Shown here in pieces: positions 49,805 through 58,486 of a stretch of 64,000 bases of DNA. Below the pieces are notes generated by a model, which worked only from the letters and a program-made list of their open reading frames with translations, made no database searches and was not told the origin of the DNA. The translations under genes and the position numbers were made by a program. Every line of letters begins with the position of its first letter. The stretch's first letter is position 1. The DNA is taken from positions 27,658-91,657 of the forward strand of contig NZ_JAGGKK010000017.1 in the NCBI RefSeq assembly GCF_017873675.1, read 5' to 3'. The DNA is from Virgibacillus litoralis (GTDB lineage Bacteria; Bacillota; Bacilli; Bacillales; Amphibacillaceae).

Positions 49805-51712
49805 ATGACGTTTGGATCCAGAATATTTTTAAAATTATCTTTCGCTATTGTATTGGGACTTAGTTTATTGTTCGTTTCATTAGGTTTCTTTAACCATGAT
49901 GAAGAAAGAGAAACTGTTGCAGCTACAGTAGATTCAGTTGATCTACAGGAAGTGTTCGAAAAGGCAGCTAAGGAATTTGGAGTTCCGCAAAGTGTTTTGA
50001 TGGCAGTATCATATAATCAATCGCGATGGGATCATCATGAAGGTCATAGTGAAGTAGGTGGCTACGGTCTTATGAACCTGGTGCATCTTGATGGGAATCA
50101 AGATGCTAGCGGTAAGAATGAGGAACAAATTGAAGCCTCTACAGACGATAATGATTCCGTTAACACACTGGACAAAGCAGCTCAATTGCTCAATGTGGAT
50201 TTGGAAGTATTAAAAAATGATCCCGAACAAAATATTCGTGGGGGAGCAGCCCTTCTTGCAATGTATGCAAAGGAAACAGTCGGAGAAACCCCATCTGATC
50301 TATCTGATTGGTATGGAGCAGTTGTAAAATACAGTGGTTCTGATATTAAAACTGTTGCCCAAGGGTTTGCAGATGATGTTTATAACACGCTTCAAGAGGG
50401 GGCAGAGAGAGTAACAATTAATGGACAAGAAGTAAAATTAAAGGCGAAAAATGTTGAGCCAAATAAAGACACTGCAAAAAATATTCCGCTACGAAATGCC
50501 AAAAAGACAGGTGCTGATTGTCCAAACGGTCTAGAATGTACATTTATTCCTGCACTTTATGAGCAATTCTCTAGTAGTCCTGGTAATTATGGGAACTATG
50601 ACATCGCGAATCGCCCTGATGATGGTCTAGATATCCGATATATAATCATTCATGATATTGAAGGCAGTGCCGAATCAGCGATTAATCACTTTCGAAACAG
50701 ATCTTACGTAAGCGCTCATTATGTTCTTGACTCAGAAACAGGGGCCATTACACAGATGTTGAGTAATGAAGATGCAGGTTGGCATGCAGGTAATTGGTAT
50801 TTTAATGCGCACTCCATTGGCTTGGAGCATGAAGGATTTGCGGTTGAAGGGACAGATTGGTATAGTGAGCAAATGTATCGCTCATCTGTAAAATTGGTAA
50901 AATATTTAGCAGAAAAATATGACATTCCACTTAATCGCCAGCATATAATTGGGCATGACGAAGTTCCGGGATTAACAGAAGCCAGACAGGGAGCAATGCA
51001 CTGGGACCCAGGTGCTTATTGGAATTGGTCGCACTTCTTTGATCTTTTGGGAGAACCAATTAACTCAAGTGATGGCAGCAAAGACAGCGACATTATAACG
51101 ATAAATCCTAATTACAATACAAATAAGCCGACATTCACACACGGCTCAGAAGTACTGGAGCCTCAATCATCGAGTTTTATACAGCTATACACTGAACCTA
51201 GTTTTGAGGCTCCGCTAATCAGTGATCCACTTCTTAGCAATAGTGGAACCAACCGTATTAATGATTGGGGGAACAAGGCTGCTATTGGGCAAAATTATTA
51301 TAAAGTTGACGAAGAGGGAGATTGGACCGCAGTTTATTACGGTGGTCAGAAGGCGTGGTTTTTTAATCCAAACAATAAAAACGCTTCTCCAGGGAACGGA
51401 ATTGTAATTAAACCTAAGGAAGGAATGGGGTCAATTCCTGTTTATGGGGGTGCTTATCCTGAAGTCGCTGCCTATGACGAAACAGGAATAGAAGAGTGGG
51501 CACAAGGAAACACTGAAACACTATACCAAATTTCTGAAGGACAATTCTATATAGCCACAGGACCGTTTCAATCAACTTATTACCATGCAAAGTATTTTAA
51601 CGATCCGGAAACGAACCAAGTGGTGATAGGTGATGAAGAATATTATCAAATTTTCTTTAATCACCGGCTTGGATTTGTTAAAAAGAGTGATGTTGAAGTA
51701 GTGAATCCTTAA
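49805..51712 (+). CDS. Secreted N-acetylmuramoyl-L-alanine amidase
   Basis: A 635-residue exported protein. A signal sequence/anchor (residues 1-30) precedes a region resembling a lytic-transglycosylase-like domain (FGVPQSVLMAVSYNQSRWDH, ~60-190). An Amidase_2 domain spans ~270-410 with zinc ligands H282 (YIIIHDIEG), H341 (LEHEG) and the HWDPG motif near 398. The C-terminal ~190 residues look like SH3-type wall-binding modules. It probably cleaves the peptide side chain from glycan during growth or lysis. GAGGAGGG precedes the ATG. Confidence 0.88.
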   Translation: MTFGSRIFLKLSFAIVLGLSLLFVSLGFFNHDEERETVAATVDSVDLQEVFEKAAKEFGVPQSVLMAVSYNQSRWDHHEGHSEVGGYGLMNLVHLDGNQDASGKNEEQIEASTDDNDSVNTLDKAAQLLNVDLEVLKNDPEQNIRGGAALLAMYAKETVGETPSDLSDWYGAVVKYSGSDIKTVAQGFADDVYNTLQEGAERVTINGQEVKLKAKNVEPNKDTAKNIPLRNAKKTGADCPNGLECTFIPALYEQFSSSPGNYGNYDIANRPDDGLDIRYIIIHDIEGSAESAINHFRNRSYVSAHYVLDSETGAITQMLSNEDAGWHAGNWYFNAHSIGLEHEGFAVEGTDWYSEQMYRSSVKLVKYLAEKYDIPLNRQHIIGHDEVPGLTEARQGAMHWDPGAYWNWSHFFDLLGEPINSSDGSKDSDIITINPNYNTNKPTFTHGSEVLEPQSSSFIQLYTEPSFEAPLISDPLLSNSGTNRINDWGNKAAIGQNYYKVDEEGDWTAVYYGGQKAWFFNPNNKNASPGNGIVIKPKEGMGSIPVYGGAYPEVAAYDETGIEEWAQGNTETLYQISEGQFYIATGPFQSTYYHAKYFNDPETNQVVIGDEEYYQIFFNHRLGFVKKSDVEVVNP

Positions 51713-51759
51713 CTAGAAGGGTTCAGTAATTAGAATATGTGTTGATGCTTTTATGTTAA

Positions 51760-51793
51760 GCGCCTATACCCTCAGGGATGTAGGCGTTTTTTA
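51760..51793 (+). terminator. Terminator after the amidase gene
   Basis: GCGCCTATACCCT and AGGGATGTAGGCG pair with mismatches in the centre and are followed by TTTTTT. Confidence 0.75.
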
Positions 51794-51921
51794 ATATTGA
51801 ATTAATAACATGATGATGGTATTCCTTTCATTAATACTGGACATTTAGTTGATGGAAAAATAGAGTTAGAAAACATGAATTATATCCAATGAAAAATTTA
51901 ATTCTTTGGGAAGAAGCAAAA

Positions 51922-51986
51922 TGCTCCAATGTATAAGGGGTTCTGAGTAAGTAAAATAAACCTTTCATGAATACCAAGTTTTCTAA
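51922..51986. repeat. Dispersed repeat family R2, copy e (inverted, partial)
   Basis: Read on the minus strand it begins TTAGAAAACTTGGTATTC and runs through AGAACCCCTTATACATTGGAGC, matching the first part of the copy at 6523-6606. Confidence 0.55.
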
Positions 51987-52065
51987 AGTTTTTATTTTTT
52001 AATAGAGCTTACTGTAAAATTCTAGTATTATGAATGTATGAATATAGGTAGGGGAGGACAAATCA

Positions 52066-53238
52066 TTGAACAAGATTAAAACCTTAACTGATAAGGACTT
52101 TGATAAGATTTTCTCGCTGTCGCAATACGCCTTTCAATATGATTTATCTGAAGAAGCTTTACTAAAAAAGCAGGAGGAAGCAAAGCGACATACTATTTGG
52201 GGATGGATGGAGAATGACCAGCTGGCAGCAAAACTCCACCTCATTCCACTGTCCTGTTATATTAATGGCAAAGCGTTTGAGATGGGCGGGATCAGCTCTA
52301 TTGCAACATGGCCGGAATACCGCAGGCAAGGTTCTGTGAAACATTTGCTTCACCATGCACTTAAACATATGAAAGAACAGGGTGAAGTCGTGTCATTTCT
52401 TCATCCATTTTCTTTTTCCTTTTATCGAAAGTATGGCTGGGAACACATTTTCTCAGAAAAAAAATACACAATCCCCCTGGAGAAGTTGAAACGTAATTGG
52501 GGAGCTAATGGATATATACAACGTGTGGATACTGAAATATCCGTTCTCCATAAGATTTATACCGAATATGCTAAACAATTTAACGGTACGCTTGTCCGTG
52601 ACGAGAAATGGTGGGAACAACGTGTGCTTAAGGGAGATTGGCATAAGGCAATCGCTTATGATGAAAATGATCAAGCGGAAGGTTATATTCTATATAAAGT
52701 AAAGGAAGAAAAAGTAACCGTCCATGAACTGGTATATAACTCCTTAAATGCTCAAAAGCTGCTGATCCAGTTTATCGCAAATCATGATTCGATGGCTGAC
52801 ACTGTAGAGATGGTTGTACCTGAAAATGATAATCTGCCTCTTTTAATCGATGAGCCACGATTTGATCAAAAGACGGAACCCTTTTTCATGGCACGTATCG
52901 TGGATGTGTTGGAATTCCTAAAACAATATGCATTTCATGATGGTGGCGCACAATCAATTTCATTACATGTGGTAGATTCCTTTCTTCCTGAAAATAGCGG
53001 GGTTTACCAACTAAGACAAATCGGCAATGAAACAGAAGTGACGCATTTATTTTATGGGGATCAGGGTGATCACGAGGGAATCCATTGCACCATTCAGTAT
53101 CTTACTTCTATGCTGCTAGGATATAAACGTCCAATGGAACTGTTTCATCTTGGTTTAGTCCGTGGTAATTATGAACAAATTGAGCAGCTGGATAGCATAA
53201 TTCCAAAGCGACAAACCTTTTTTCCGGATTTCTTTTAA
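52066..53238 (+). CDS. Eis-like GNAT N-acetyltransferase
   Basis: A 390-residue protein with a GNAT domain at the N-terminus (MGGISSIATWPEYRRQGSVKHLL is the acetyl-CoA binding segment, ~72-94) and a second acetyltransferase-like plus SCP2-like C-terminal region, the architecture of the Eis family. The Eis enzyme of Mycobacterium acetylates aminoglycosides, but substrates of Bacillus relatives are mostly unknown, so I do not infer resistance. It starts with TTG behind AGGGGAGG. Confidence 0.85.
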   Translation: MNKIKTLTDKDFDKIFSLSQYAFQYDLSEEALLKKQEEAKRHTIWGWMENDQLAAKLHLIPLSCYINGKAFEMGGISSIATWPEYRRQGSVKHLLHHALKHMKEQGEVVSFLHPFSFSFYRKYGWEHIFSEKKYTIPLEKLKRNWGANGYIQRVDTEISVLHKIYTEYAKQFNGTLVRDEKWWEQRVLKGDWHKAIAYDENDQAEGYILYKVKEEKVTVHELVYNSLNAQKLLIQFIANHDSMADTVEMVVPENDNLPLLIDEPRFDQKTEPFFMARIVDVLEFLKQYAFHDGGAQSISLHVVDSFLPENSGVYQLRQIGNETEVTHLFYGDQGDHEGIHCTIQYLTSMLLGYKRPMELFHLGLVRGNYEQIEQLDSIIPKRQTFFPDFF

Positions 53239-53265
53239 TGAATAGGGAATTAATCCCTGCTTTTG

Positions 53266-53357
53266 GCAGTTAAGAAGACTTTCTTAAAATAAATACAACT
53301 ATAACAAGCAAAAAATTTGCACTCTAAAGTATAAGGGGTTTTAGGAAGGTTTTCTAA
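53266..53357. repeat. Dispersed repeat family R2, copy f (inverted, diverged)
   Basis: Contains GCAGTTAAGAAGACTTTCTTAA and, on the other strand, TTAGAAAACCTTCC and AACCCCTTATACTTTAGAGTGC, the two ends of the family consensus. Confidence 0.5.
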
Positions 53358-53449
53358 ACAGAAAATATTTAAAAGTGGGATATTTTAGTATATTACGTTA
53401 AAATAGATAGACATAGAAATATAATAGAACATGAAAAGGAATGTCGTAT

Positions 53450-54124
53450 ATGATCTATCCGGTTAACATACTAAAGTTTCTCTTTCCACTAGATGATCAT
53501 TTATATCGTGTTCATAAAACAGAAACGCTGAAAAATCTGTGGAAAATTGTTTCACTGCTCGTGTTGTTTTGTGCGATTGTATACGCTTGGATGGCTATTT
53601 TAGGCATCGGGTCGGATATTATTTCAGGAAATGCAACAGCATTTAATCTGCTAGAATACGAGGAAAGTAAATTCTGGTTTATTCTTGGTAGGATTGGTTT
53701 TGCAATTGTGTTTGCACTGTTGGTTTTATTTGTACCATCCTATTTATTTTACTTAATTACAGGAATACCTTATCAAAAACTATTAATCATGCAGGAAGTC
53801 GTTCTTTTGGTTTTACTGATTGAACGAGTTATTTGGATACCATTAGTGGTTTATTTCGGCTTGGATTGGTTCGTTTCACCACTATCGTTTGGGGTCATAG
53901 CATCCTATTTCACTGATATACCTTGGGTTGTATTTTTCTTTGGAGCTATTTCACTTTTCCAGCTCTGGATCATTTGGTTTCAGGTAAAGTTCCTAAGTTA
54001 TATGGCGCCAGTTAGAAAACGCTGGATATGGTTTAGTGTCACCTTTTTACATATTATCTACTGGGCTGTTGTGGCTGCGTTAGCTTTTATGGATATTCAT
54101 ATGATAAGTGGGTGGTTTGAATGA
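53450..54124 (+). CDS. Polytopic membrane protein, YknW/Yip1-like
   Basis: A 224-residue protein with five or so transmembrane helices, resembling Yip1-type membrane proteins such as B. subtilis YknW. It overlaps the next gene by four bases (ATGA), and that gene encodes a YknX-like adaptor, which supports this reading. The ATG at 53450, nine bases after AAAAGGA, is preferred over 53441, which sits on the ribosome binding site. In B. subtilis YknW helps assemble the YknXYZ exporter. Confidence 0.65.
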   Translation: MIYPVNILKFLFPLDDHLYRVHKTETLKNLWKIVSLLVLFCAIVYAWMAILGIGSDIISGNATAFNLLEYEESKFWFILGRIGFAIVFALLVLFVPSYLFYLITGIPYQKLLIMQEVVLLVLLIERVIWIPLVVYFGLDWFVSPLSFGVIASYFTDIPWVVFFFGAISLFQLWIIWFQVKFLSYMAPVRKRWIWFSVTFLHIIYWAVVAALAFMDIHMISGWFE

Positions 54125-55344
54125 GTCGCAGGAAGCTTATTTGGACATTAGTGATTCTATTTATTGCAGTCAATAGTTTGCTTGTATATTTAGACGATGA
54201 AGAAAAAGTGGCACGCTTATCTTATATCGAAAAATGGTCGGAAACTTTTGAAAAGGATATGTTTGAAAAAATTGAAACTTCAGGTGTTTTAGCCACAGTA
54301 AATGAGAAAAATGTATACTTTGATGAAGACAGAGGCAGCTTTCAGGAGTTTTTAGTTGATGAGGGTGCACAAGTAGATGTTGGTGATGGCTTATTCACAT
54401 ATGACGTAGAGGATTATTATGAAACAAAATCCTATCTTGAAAATGAAAGAACCAAACTTACCGATCAAGTTAGTGCAATCGAGCAAGCAATAGATTCTAT
54501 TTCCTTTTATCAAATACCAGAAACTGATTTAACGGCTGAATATGAGGATGAAAATAGCAACCTCGATATTACGAGCAATTCTGTAACTGCTAACTATATG
54601 AAAGAACAATATCTAGCAGAAAAGGAAAAAGAGCTTGATCAGAAGAATGCGCAACTGCAAAACATTCAGGCGCAGTTATCGGACCTTGAATCGACTGGAG
54701 ATACTGTTACAGTGGAAAGTTCATATAAAGGGCAGGTAACTAAAATATCCAAAGCCTTAAATAATCCAGTTATTACCATTCGTGATATGCAGCTCCAAGC
54801 AGAGGGCGAATTTACGGAAGCCGAGCGGATGGAAGCTGAAAGGGAAATGCCTGTAGAAGTGTCTATTAGAGAAAATGGAGCATTACTAAAAGGGAACCTA
54901 GGCGAGATTAATGATACACCCAAAACAGTAAATGTTCATGGAACAAGTATCTATCCGTTTGATGTAAGCTTTTCTGAGGATGCTGAAACGGAACAATTAT
55001 TGCCGGGTTTACATGCAAGTCTAACTATTACAACTAATAAATCGCTAGGTGCAACAGCTGTTCTGAAAGAAAATCTTTTTGATAAAAGTTTGTGGAAAAT
55101 GACGACTGAAGGAACCATACATGAGCAAAAAGTCCAAACAGGGATTTACATGGATGATATAGTTGAGGTGACAAAAGGAGCAAACTCTAGTGAATGGGTA
55201 GCTGAAGCTGAACATTCACAATTTCGAGAAGCAGCAACTTTTATTACGCCATTGAAACTGGATAACATAAAATGGAAACGTTTAGGGAAATATGATAATG
55301 TGAATTGGGAAAAATATTTTGTTGTTGGGTTGTTATCAAGATAA
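54121..55344 (+). CDS. YknX-like efflux adaptor (membrane fusion protein)
   Basis: A 407-residue protein with one N-terminal membrane anchor (LIWTLVILFIAVNSLLVYL), a biotinyl-lipoyl-like half (FQEFLVDEGAQVDVGDGLFTYD), a long coiled coil (~110-200) and a C-terminal beta-rich part, the layout of HlyD/YknX adaptors. In B. subtilis the partners are the ABC transporter YknYZ, which are absent here. The transporter partner is therefore unknown. Confidence 0.75.
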   Translation: MSRRKLIWTLVILFIAVNSLLVYLDDEEKVARLSYIEKWSETFEKDMFEKIETSGVLATVNEKNVYFDEDRGSFQEFLVDEGAQVDVGDGLFTYDVEDYYETKSYLENERTKLTDQVSAIEQAIDSISFYQIPETDLTAEYEDENSNLDITSNSVTANYMKEQYLAEKEKELDQKNAQLQNIQAQLSDLESTGDTVTVESSYKGQVTKISKALNNPVITIRDMQLQAEGEFTEAERMEAEREMPVEVSIRENGALLKGNLGEINDTPKTVNVHGTSIYPFDVSFSEDAETEQLLPGLHASLTITTNKSLGATAVLKENLFDKSLWKMTTEGTIHEQKVQTGIYMDDIVEVTKGANSSEWVAEAEHSQFREAATFITPLKLDNIKWKRLGKYDNVNWEKYFVVGLLSR

Positions 55345-55398
55345 GTTTTAGTGCAACCTGCTAGTGGTAAACCTTTTTAAAGGAGGGTACATATCCAA

Positions 55399-55857
55399 AT
55401 GGAATTAGTCTATGTAGGAGTTTTATTGTTTGCATTGGCATTTGCCTTAATAGTTATCTATATTTCCTTCGTGTTAAAACGTGTATCAAGCACCATGGAA
55501 ACACTGAGCGAAACCTTAGGAGAAGTAGAAGAGAAATTCCATTATATCACGCCTGAAATAAGAAACACGTTACATGAAACTGAAAAGATGGTCGATGATT
55601 TTGATGATAAGATCAAGGCAACTGACAATGTATTTAAATCGCTGGAGAATGTAGGTTCTACTTTAAATTCATCAAGTGAAATGTTGGCTCAACAAGCAAA
55701 AAAACTACCTGAATATACATCATCTCAATCAATGAATCGAATTGCGGAAAGCATAAGATGGGGTGAAGTAGCATATCGGATAGCTAAGAAGTGGAAACAT
55801 CGAAATGATAAGAATGAATTAATCGCTCAAGAAGAAAATTTACCGGTAAAAAAATAA
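55399..55857 (+). CDS. DUF948 membrane protein (paralogue 1)
   Basis: A 152-residue protein with one N-terminal transmembrane helix (YVGVLLFALAFALIVIYISFVL) followed by a heptad-rich extracytoplasmic or cytoplasmic coiled coil. This is the DUF948 layout, which includes the stress protein YtxG of B. subtilis. AAAGGAGGG lies upstream, with a rather long spacing. Two further DUF948 genes lie at 56282 and 57926. Function unknown. Confidence 0.8.
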   Translation: MELVYVGVLLFALAFALIVIYISFVLKRVSSTMETLSETLGEVEEKFHYITPEIRNTLHETEKMVDDFDDKIKATDNVFKSLENVGSTLNSSSEMLAQQAKKLPEYTSSQSMNRIAESIRWGEVAYRIAKKWKHRNDKNELIAQEENLPVKK

Positions 55858-56111
55858 GGCTGAGTCCTTCGATTCGTTCCGGCAGCATACTTCGCTTTTA
55901 CCGCTCCGGGTACAATGGGGACATATGCACCAGCTATCGCTCTCGTAGTGTCTTCTTAGCCACGGGCATGACCTCAGCCTCCTAGTGACGTTAAAAACGT
56001 TTCTTGCGGGGTATTCGGAACGTGCTGTTCCCATAGGAGTTCGTATCCTGCCTCCCTCGACTGGTAGAGACTTCTTAATTAAAGGCTGTAGTGTTCCCTG
56101 GGGGCTAAGAA
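55857..56111. repeat. Intergenic element with interlocking inverted repeats
   Basis: AGGCTGAG (55858) pairs with CTCAGCCT (55974), while CTTCTTAGCC (55951) pairs with GGCTAAGAAG (56103), so the two pairs overlap as in a pseudoknot. GC content is higher than around it. On the minus strand the phrase GGCTGAGGTCATGCCCGTGG recalls intergenic repeats of Bacillaceae. It is open on the minus strand for 97 codons, but that frame has no ribosome binding site or homology I know. Confidence 0.45.
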
Positions 56112-56114
56112 GCA

Positions 56115-56264
56115 ATGTCACAACAAGCATTGTTTAATTTACAGGATAAAGTGAGCAAAACCAACCGTAGCGAGATCATGTCATGCACTGCAATTATTCA
56201 TCGCATTTTATATCAATTGCGAAGATTAAAAAGAAACAAAACTGATAAAAAGAGCCAAAAATAA
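56115..56264 (+). CDS. Possible 49-residue basic protein
   Basis: A short frame from ATG 56115 (start MSQQALFNLQDKVSKTNRSE) ends in a lysine-rich tail just before the second DUF948 gene. The upstream sequence is only a weak ribosome binding site and the start falls in the repeat. It could be a real small gene or the leftover of one. Confidence 0.35.
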   Translation: MSQQALFNLQDKVSKTNRSEIMSCTAIIHRILYQLRRLKRNKTDKKSQK

Positions 56265-56281
56265 TGAGATGAGGGATAACA

Positions 56282-56617
56282 ATGACTTTAGTAGGAATAG
56301 GTGTATTATTAATAGGAATTGCTTTTTTAGTTTTAGCTGTTTATTTATCATGGACTTTGAATAATTTAGCCCACGTACTGCGTGGAGTAGAGAAAACAGT
56401 AGAGCATCTACCGAATCAGCTTAACGATATTTTTAAAGAAACCGGGAATCTTATCAATCATACGAACAGTACGCTTTCCGATGTTAATGAAAAGCTAAGA
56501 ACGTTAAGCCCTTTATTTTATATTGTGGAAGATGTTGGAGAGATGTCGAGAAAACTGACCACACCATTAGCAAACTTTAATGTATCGAGAAAAAAGAAAA
56601 CGGAAGAAGAGAATTAG
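56282..56617 (+). CDS. DUF948 membrane protein (paralogue 2)
   Basis: A 111-residue protein with one N-terminal transmembrane helix (GIGVLLIGIAFLVLAVYLSW) and a short coiled-coil domain (NQLNDIFKETGNLINHTNST). It shares the TLxxLxxVLxGVEKT-type start and the LSPLFxIxxDVGE motif with the gene at 57926. Function unknown; the family is often linked to stress response or envelope. Confidence 0.8.
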   Translation: MTLVGIGVLLIGIAFLVLAVYLSWTLNNLAHVLRGVEKTVEHLPNQLNDIFKETGNLINHTNSTLSDVNEKLRTLSPLFYIVEDVGEMSRKLTTPLANFNVSRKKKTEEEN

Positions 56618-56738
56618 AAGACAGGAAGTCACCTATTGTTGTAACGGGTTCCGTTCAACTCTGGGGTTACGACATCGAATCCATTGAAAATCTATACTCA
56701 GTAGCGTATGTAAACTTAATAGTTATACCAAACGATGT

Positions 56739-56772
56739 GCTCCCCATTTGGTCACCTGATGGGGAGTATTTA
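56739..56772. terminator. Bidirectional hairpin between convergent genes
   Basis: GCTCCCCAT and ATGGGGAG(T) form an 8-bp stem between the DUF948 gene and the convergent MOSC gene, with T-rich sequence on the right side. Confidence 0.65.
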
Positions 56773-56797
56773 TTAGATCTAAATTGTTTAATAAAAG

Positions 56798-57535
56798 TTA
56801 ATCAAGTAGATGAACTTCATCATCCACATGAATATCACCTGTTTTTATCACAGTAGCATAAACGCCAAAATTATTTTTTCTTTCCTTTATAACCGTCTTA
56901 TGCAGACTTGAATCTCTTTCAGCATTATCAGGATTAACAGTAATAATCATGCACCTTTTACAATGTCCTACTAATTCAATTTCTACGTCACTTCCTATTT
57001 TCATACGTCTGCCAATCCATTCTTCTTCAATAAACGGTATTTTGTCTTTTAATGAAATAAATAAATTAGGACGAAACCGTCGAAAGTCAACCTCGGCTTT
57101 ACCCCACATTTCTTTCAGACTATCTATTGAAGCATCCGTTACAAGCTGAATGTTTTCAACTGCAATTGGTCCAATAGGCACGTGAGAAGGGGGATATTCA
57201 ATAGTAGAAATTTTTCGGTTCGATTTGTTTTCCATTTCTTTAATTAATTCTTCATCTTCCCAATCATAAATCTTGCCTTGAGGTGTTATGACTTCTACTC
57301 CCGGATATTCGTCCAGCAATTCTTCTCCTGCATATCTTGCTTTATATCGAACCATTTCTGGGAACTGTGTTATTGTTAAGAAATTTTCTTTTTTTGATTC
57401 ATCTAAATAAGCATGGCCGCGGTCTCCATATAAACCATAATCCATTATTTTGGATTTTTGTACACTTTCCCCGGAAAAAGATTTTACTGGATGACGGACA
57501 ATTTCTTTCATATGACCGATTAGCATTTCATTCAC
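56798..57535 (-). CDS. MOSC domain protein
   Basis: A 245-residue protein with the MOSC N-terminal barrel start (HMKEIVRHPVKSFSGESV) and the MOSC domain proper, including the conserved cysteine region GHCKRCMIITVNPDNAERDS. MOSC proteins handle molybdenum cofactor or sulphur and include mARC-like and YiiM/YcbX enzymes that reduce N-hydroxylated compounds. The exact substrate cannot be told. The start lies behind AGGAGTGA on the minus strand. Confidence 0.85.
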   Translation of the reverse strand: MNEMLIGHMKEIVRHPVKSFSGESVQKSKIMDYGLYGDRGHAYLDESKKENFLTITQFPEMVRYKARYAGEELLDEYPGVEVITPQGKIYDWEDEELIKEMENKSNRKISTIEYPPSHVPIGPIAVENIQLVTDASIDSLKEMWGKAEVDFRRFRPNLFISLKDKIPFIEEEWIGRRMKIGSDVEIELVGHCKRCMIITVNPDNAERDSSLHKTVIKERKNNFGVYATVIKTGDIHVDDEVHLLD

Positions 57536-57606
57536 TCCTATATAATTTTTAACCCACTATAAGCTTAACAGAGGACTTTTCAACTCTGCCTGTTAGTCTT
57601 TGTTTA

Positions 57607-57682
57607 GCAGTTACTTTCTTACTGCATAAGCGCAACTAAGGCTTATCTATATTAAAGCTTGACGATAAGCCAAGTTTTCTAA
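57607..57682 (-). repeat. Dispersed repeat family R2, copy c
   Basis: Contains TTACTGCATAAGCGCAACTA and GATAAGCCAAGTTTTCTAA. It is about 94 percent identical to 57780-57855, both in the same orientation and separated by about 100 bases. An internal palindrome GGCTTATC / GATAAGCC is present. Confidence 0.75.
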
Positions 57683-57779
57683 AAAATAATCGTTCACAAT
57701 CTTTGTAGTTATTTTAACATAGATATTCAAAAATCAAGCGGGCACTGGCTATTGTTCGCAGATAAAAAAGTATAAATCC

Positions 57780-57855
57780 TTTCTTACTGCATAAGTGCAA
57801 CTAAGGCTTATCTATATTAAGGCTTGGCGATAAGCCAAGTTTTCTAACAAAATAC
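57780..57855 (-). repeat. Dispersed repeat family R2, copy d
   Basis: Second of two neighbouring direct copies; see 57607-57682. It differs by a few bases, such as GCG to GTG in the centre and AAAGCTTGA to AAGGCTTGG. Confidence 0.75.
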
Positions 57856-57870
57856 ACGTTTACACCAAAA

Positions 57871-57909
57871 AATGACCATCAACTTAGCATATAAGTTGAT
57901 GGTCATTTC
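57871..57909 (-). terminator. Terminator of the DUF948 gene at 57926
   Basis: AAATGACCATCAACTTA and TAAGTTGATGGTCATTT form a perfect 17-bp stem. On the minus strand it is followed by a T-run, directly downstream of the gene stop. Confidence 0.85.
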
Positions 57910-57925
57910 ACATCTGTTGCTATCG

Positions 57926-58342
57926 TTAAGGATTCCTTCGTTGAAATGCATAATATCCTAGAGTTATTGCACCATATAATCCTTCAAGGTTTTTTCGTTC
58001 AATAAATGTGCTGCCTTCCTCGGTGTTGTCTTTCATTTCCTTTGTGATATCAACCATTGATGATGATAGTTTATTTGTTGTTTCTCCAACGTCTCCTAAG
58101 ATCGTAAAAATCGGGCTTAATTCGCTCATTTGATTATTTAGTTGTTGTATCGTTTCCCTTCCAGTGGTGAGCGTATCTTTTGCACCAGACGTTATATCAG
58201 CAACTTGCTGCGGCAGGGCATCTGTTGTTGACCTCAAGCTTGAAAATACACCCGATAAATTTTTTAGCGGCTTAATTAACATTACGACGAATGCGAGAAA
58301 TGCGATTCCAATAATCAGTACTCCAATTCCAAGCCAATCCAT
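57926..58342 (-). CDS. DUF948 membrane protein (paralogue 3)
   Basis: A 138-residue protein starting MDWLGIGVLIIGIAFLAFVV, with one transmembrane helix then a coiled-coil region and the motif LSPIFTILGDVGETTNKLSS. It is close to the protein at 56282. The ATG at 58342 is chosen because GGAGG lies eight bases upstream; the frame extends to 58366 without support. Divergent from cwlD. Confidence 0.8.
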   Translation of the reverse strand: MDWLGIGVLIIGIAFLAFVVMLIKPLKNLSGVFSSLRSTTDALPQQVADITSGAKDTLTTGRETIQQLNNQMSELSPIFTILGDVGETTNKLSSSMVDITKEMKDNTEEGSTFIERKNLEGLYGAITLGYYAFQRRNP

Positions 58343-58486
58343 GTGTTTGCCTCCTTCCGAGAACAAGATTCACTACTTTTTTATTACCACTGCTGTGTTT
58401 TGATTAAACTGGCCATTATGTTTAATCATAATCAACAATCTTGTCCCATACAATAGTTGAAGTAGAATAAATAAGGAGCGAATGTT

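Noticed and set aside
52066..53238. Aminoglycoside resistance gene
   Set aside because: Eis-like architecture alone does not show resistance; Bacillus relatives have unknown substrates.
56030..56065. tRNA T-arm-like sequence GGAGTTCGTATCC
   Set aside because: No acceptor, D-arm or anticodon arm can be placed around it.
55840..56130. 97-codon open frame on the minus strand
   Set aside because: It runs through the inverted-repeat element and the end of a DUF948 gene, lacks a ribosome binding site and looks like non-coding sequence.
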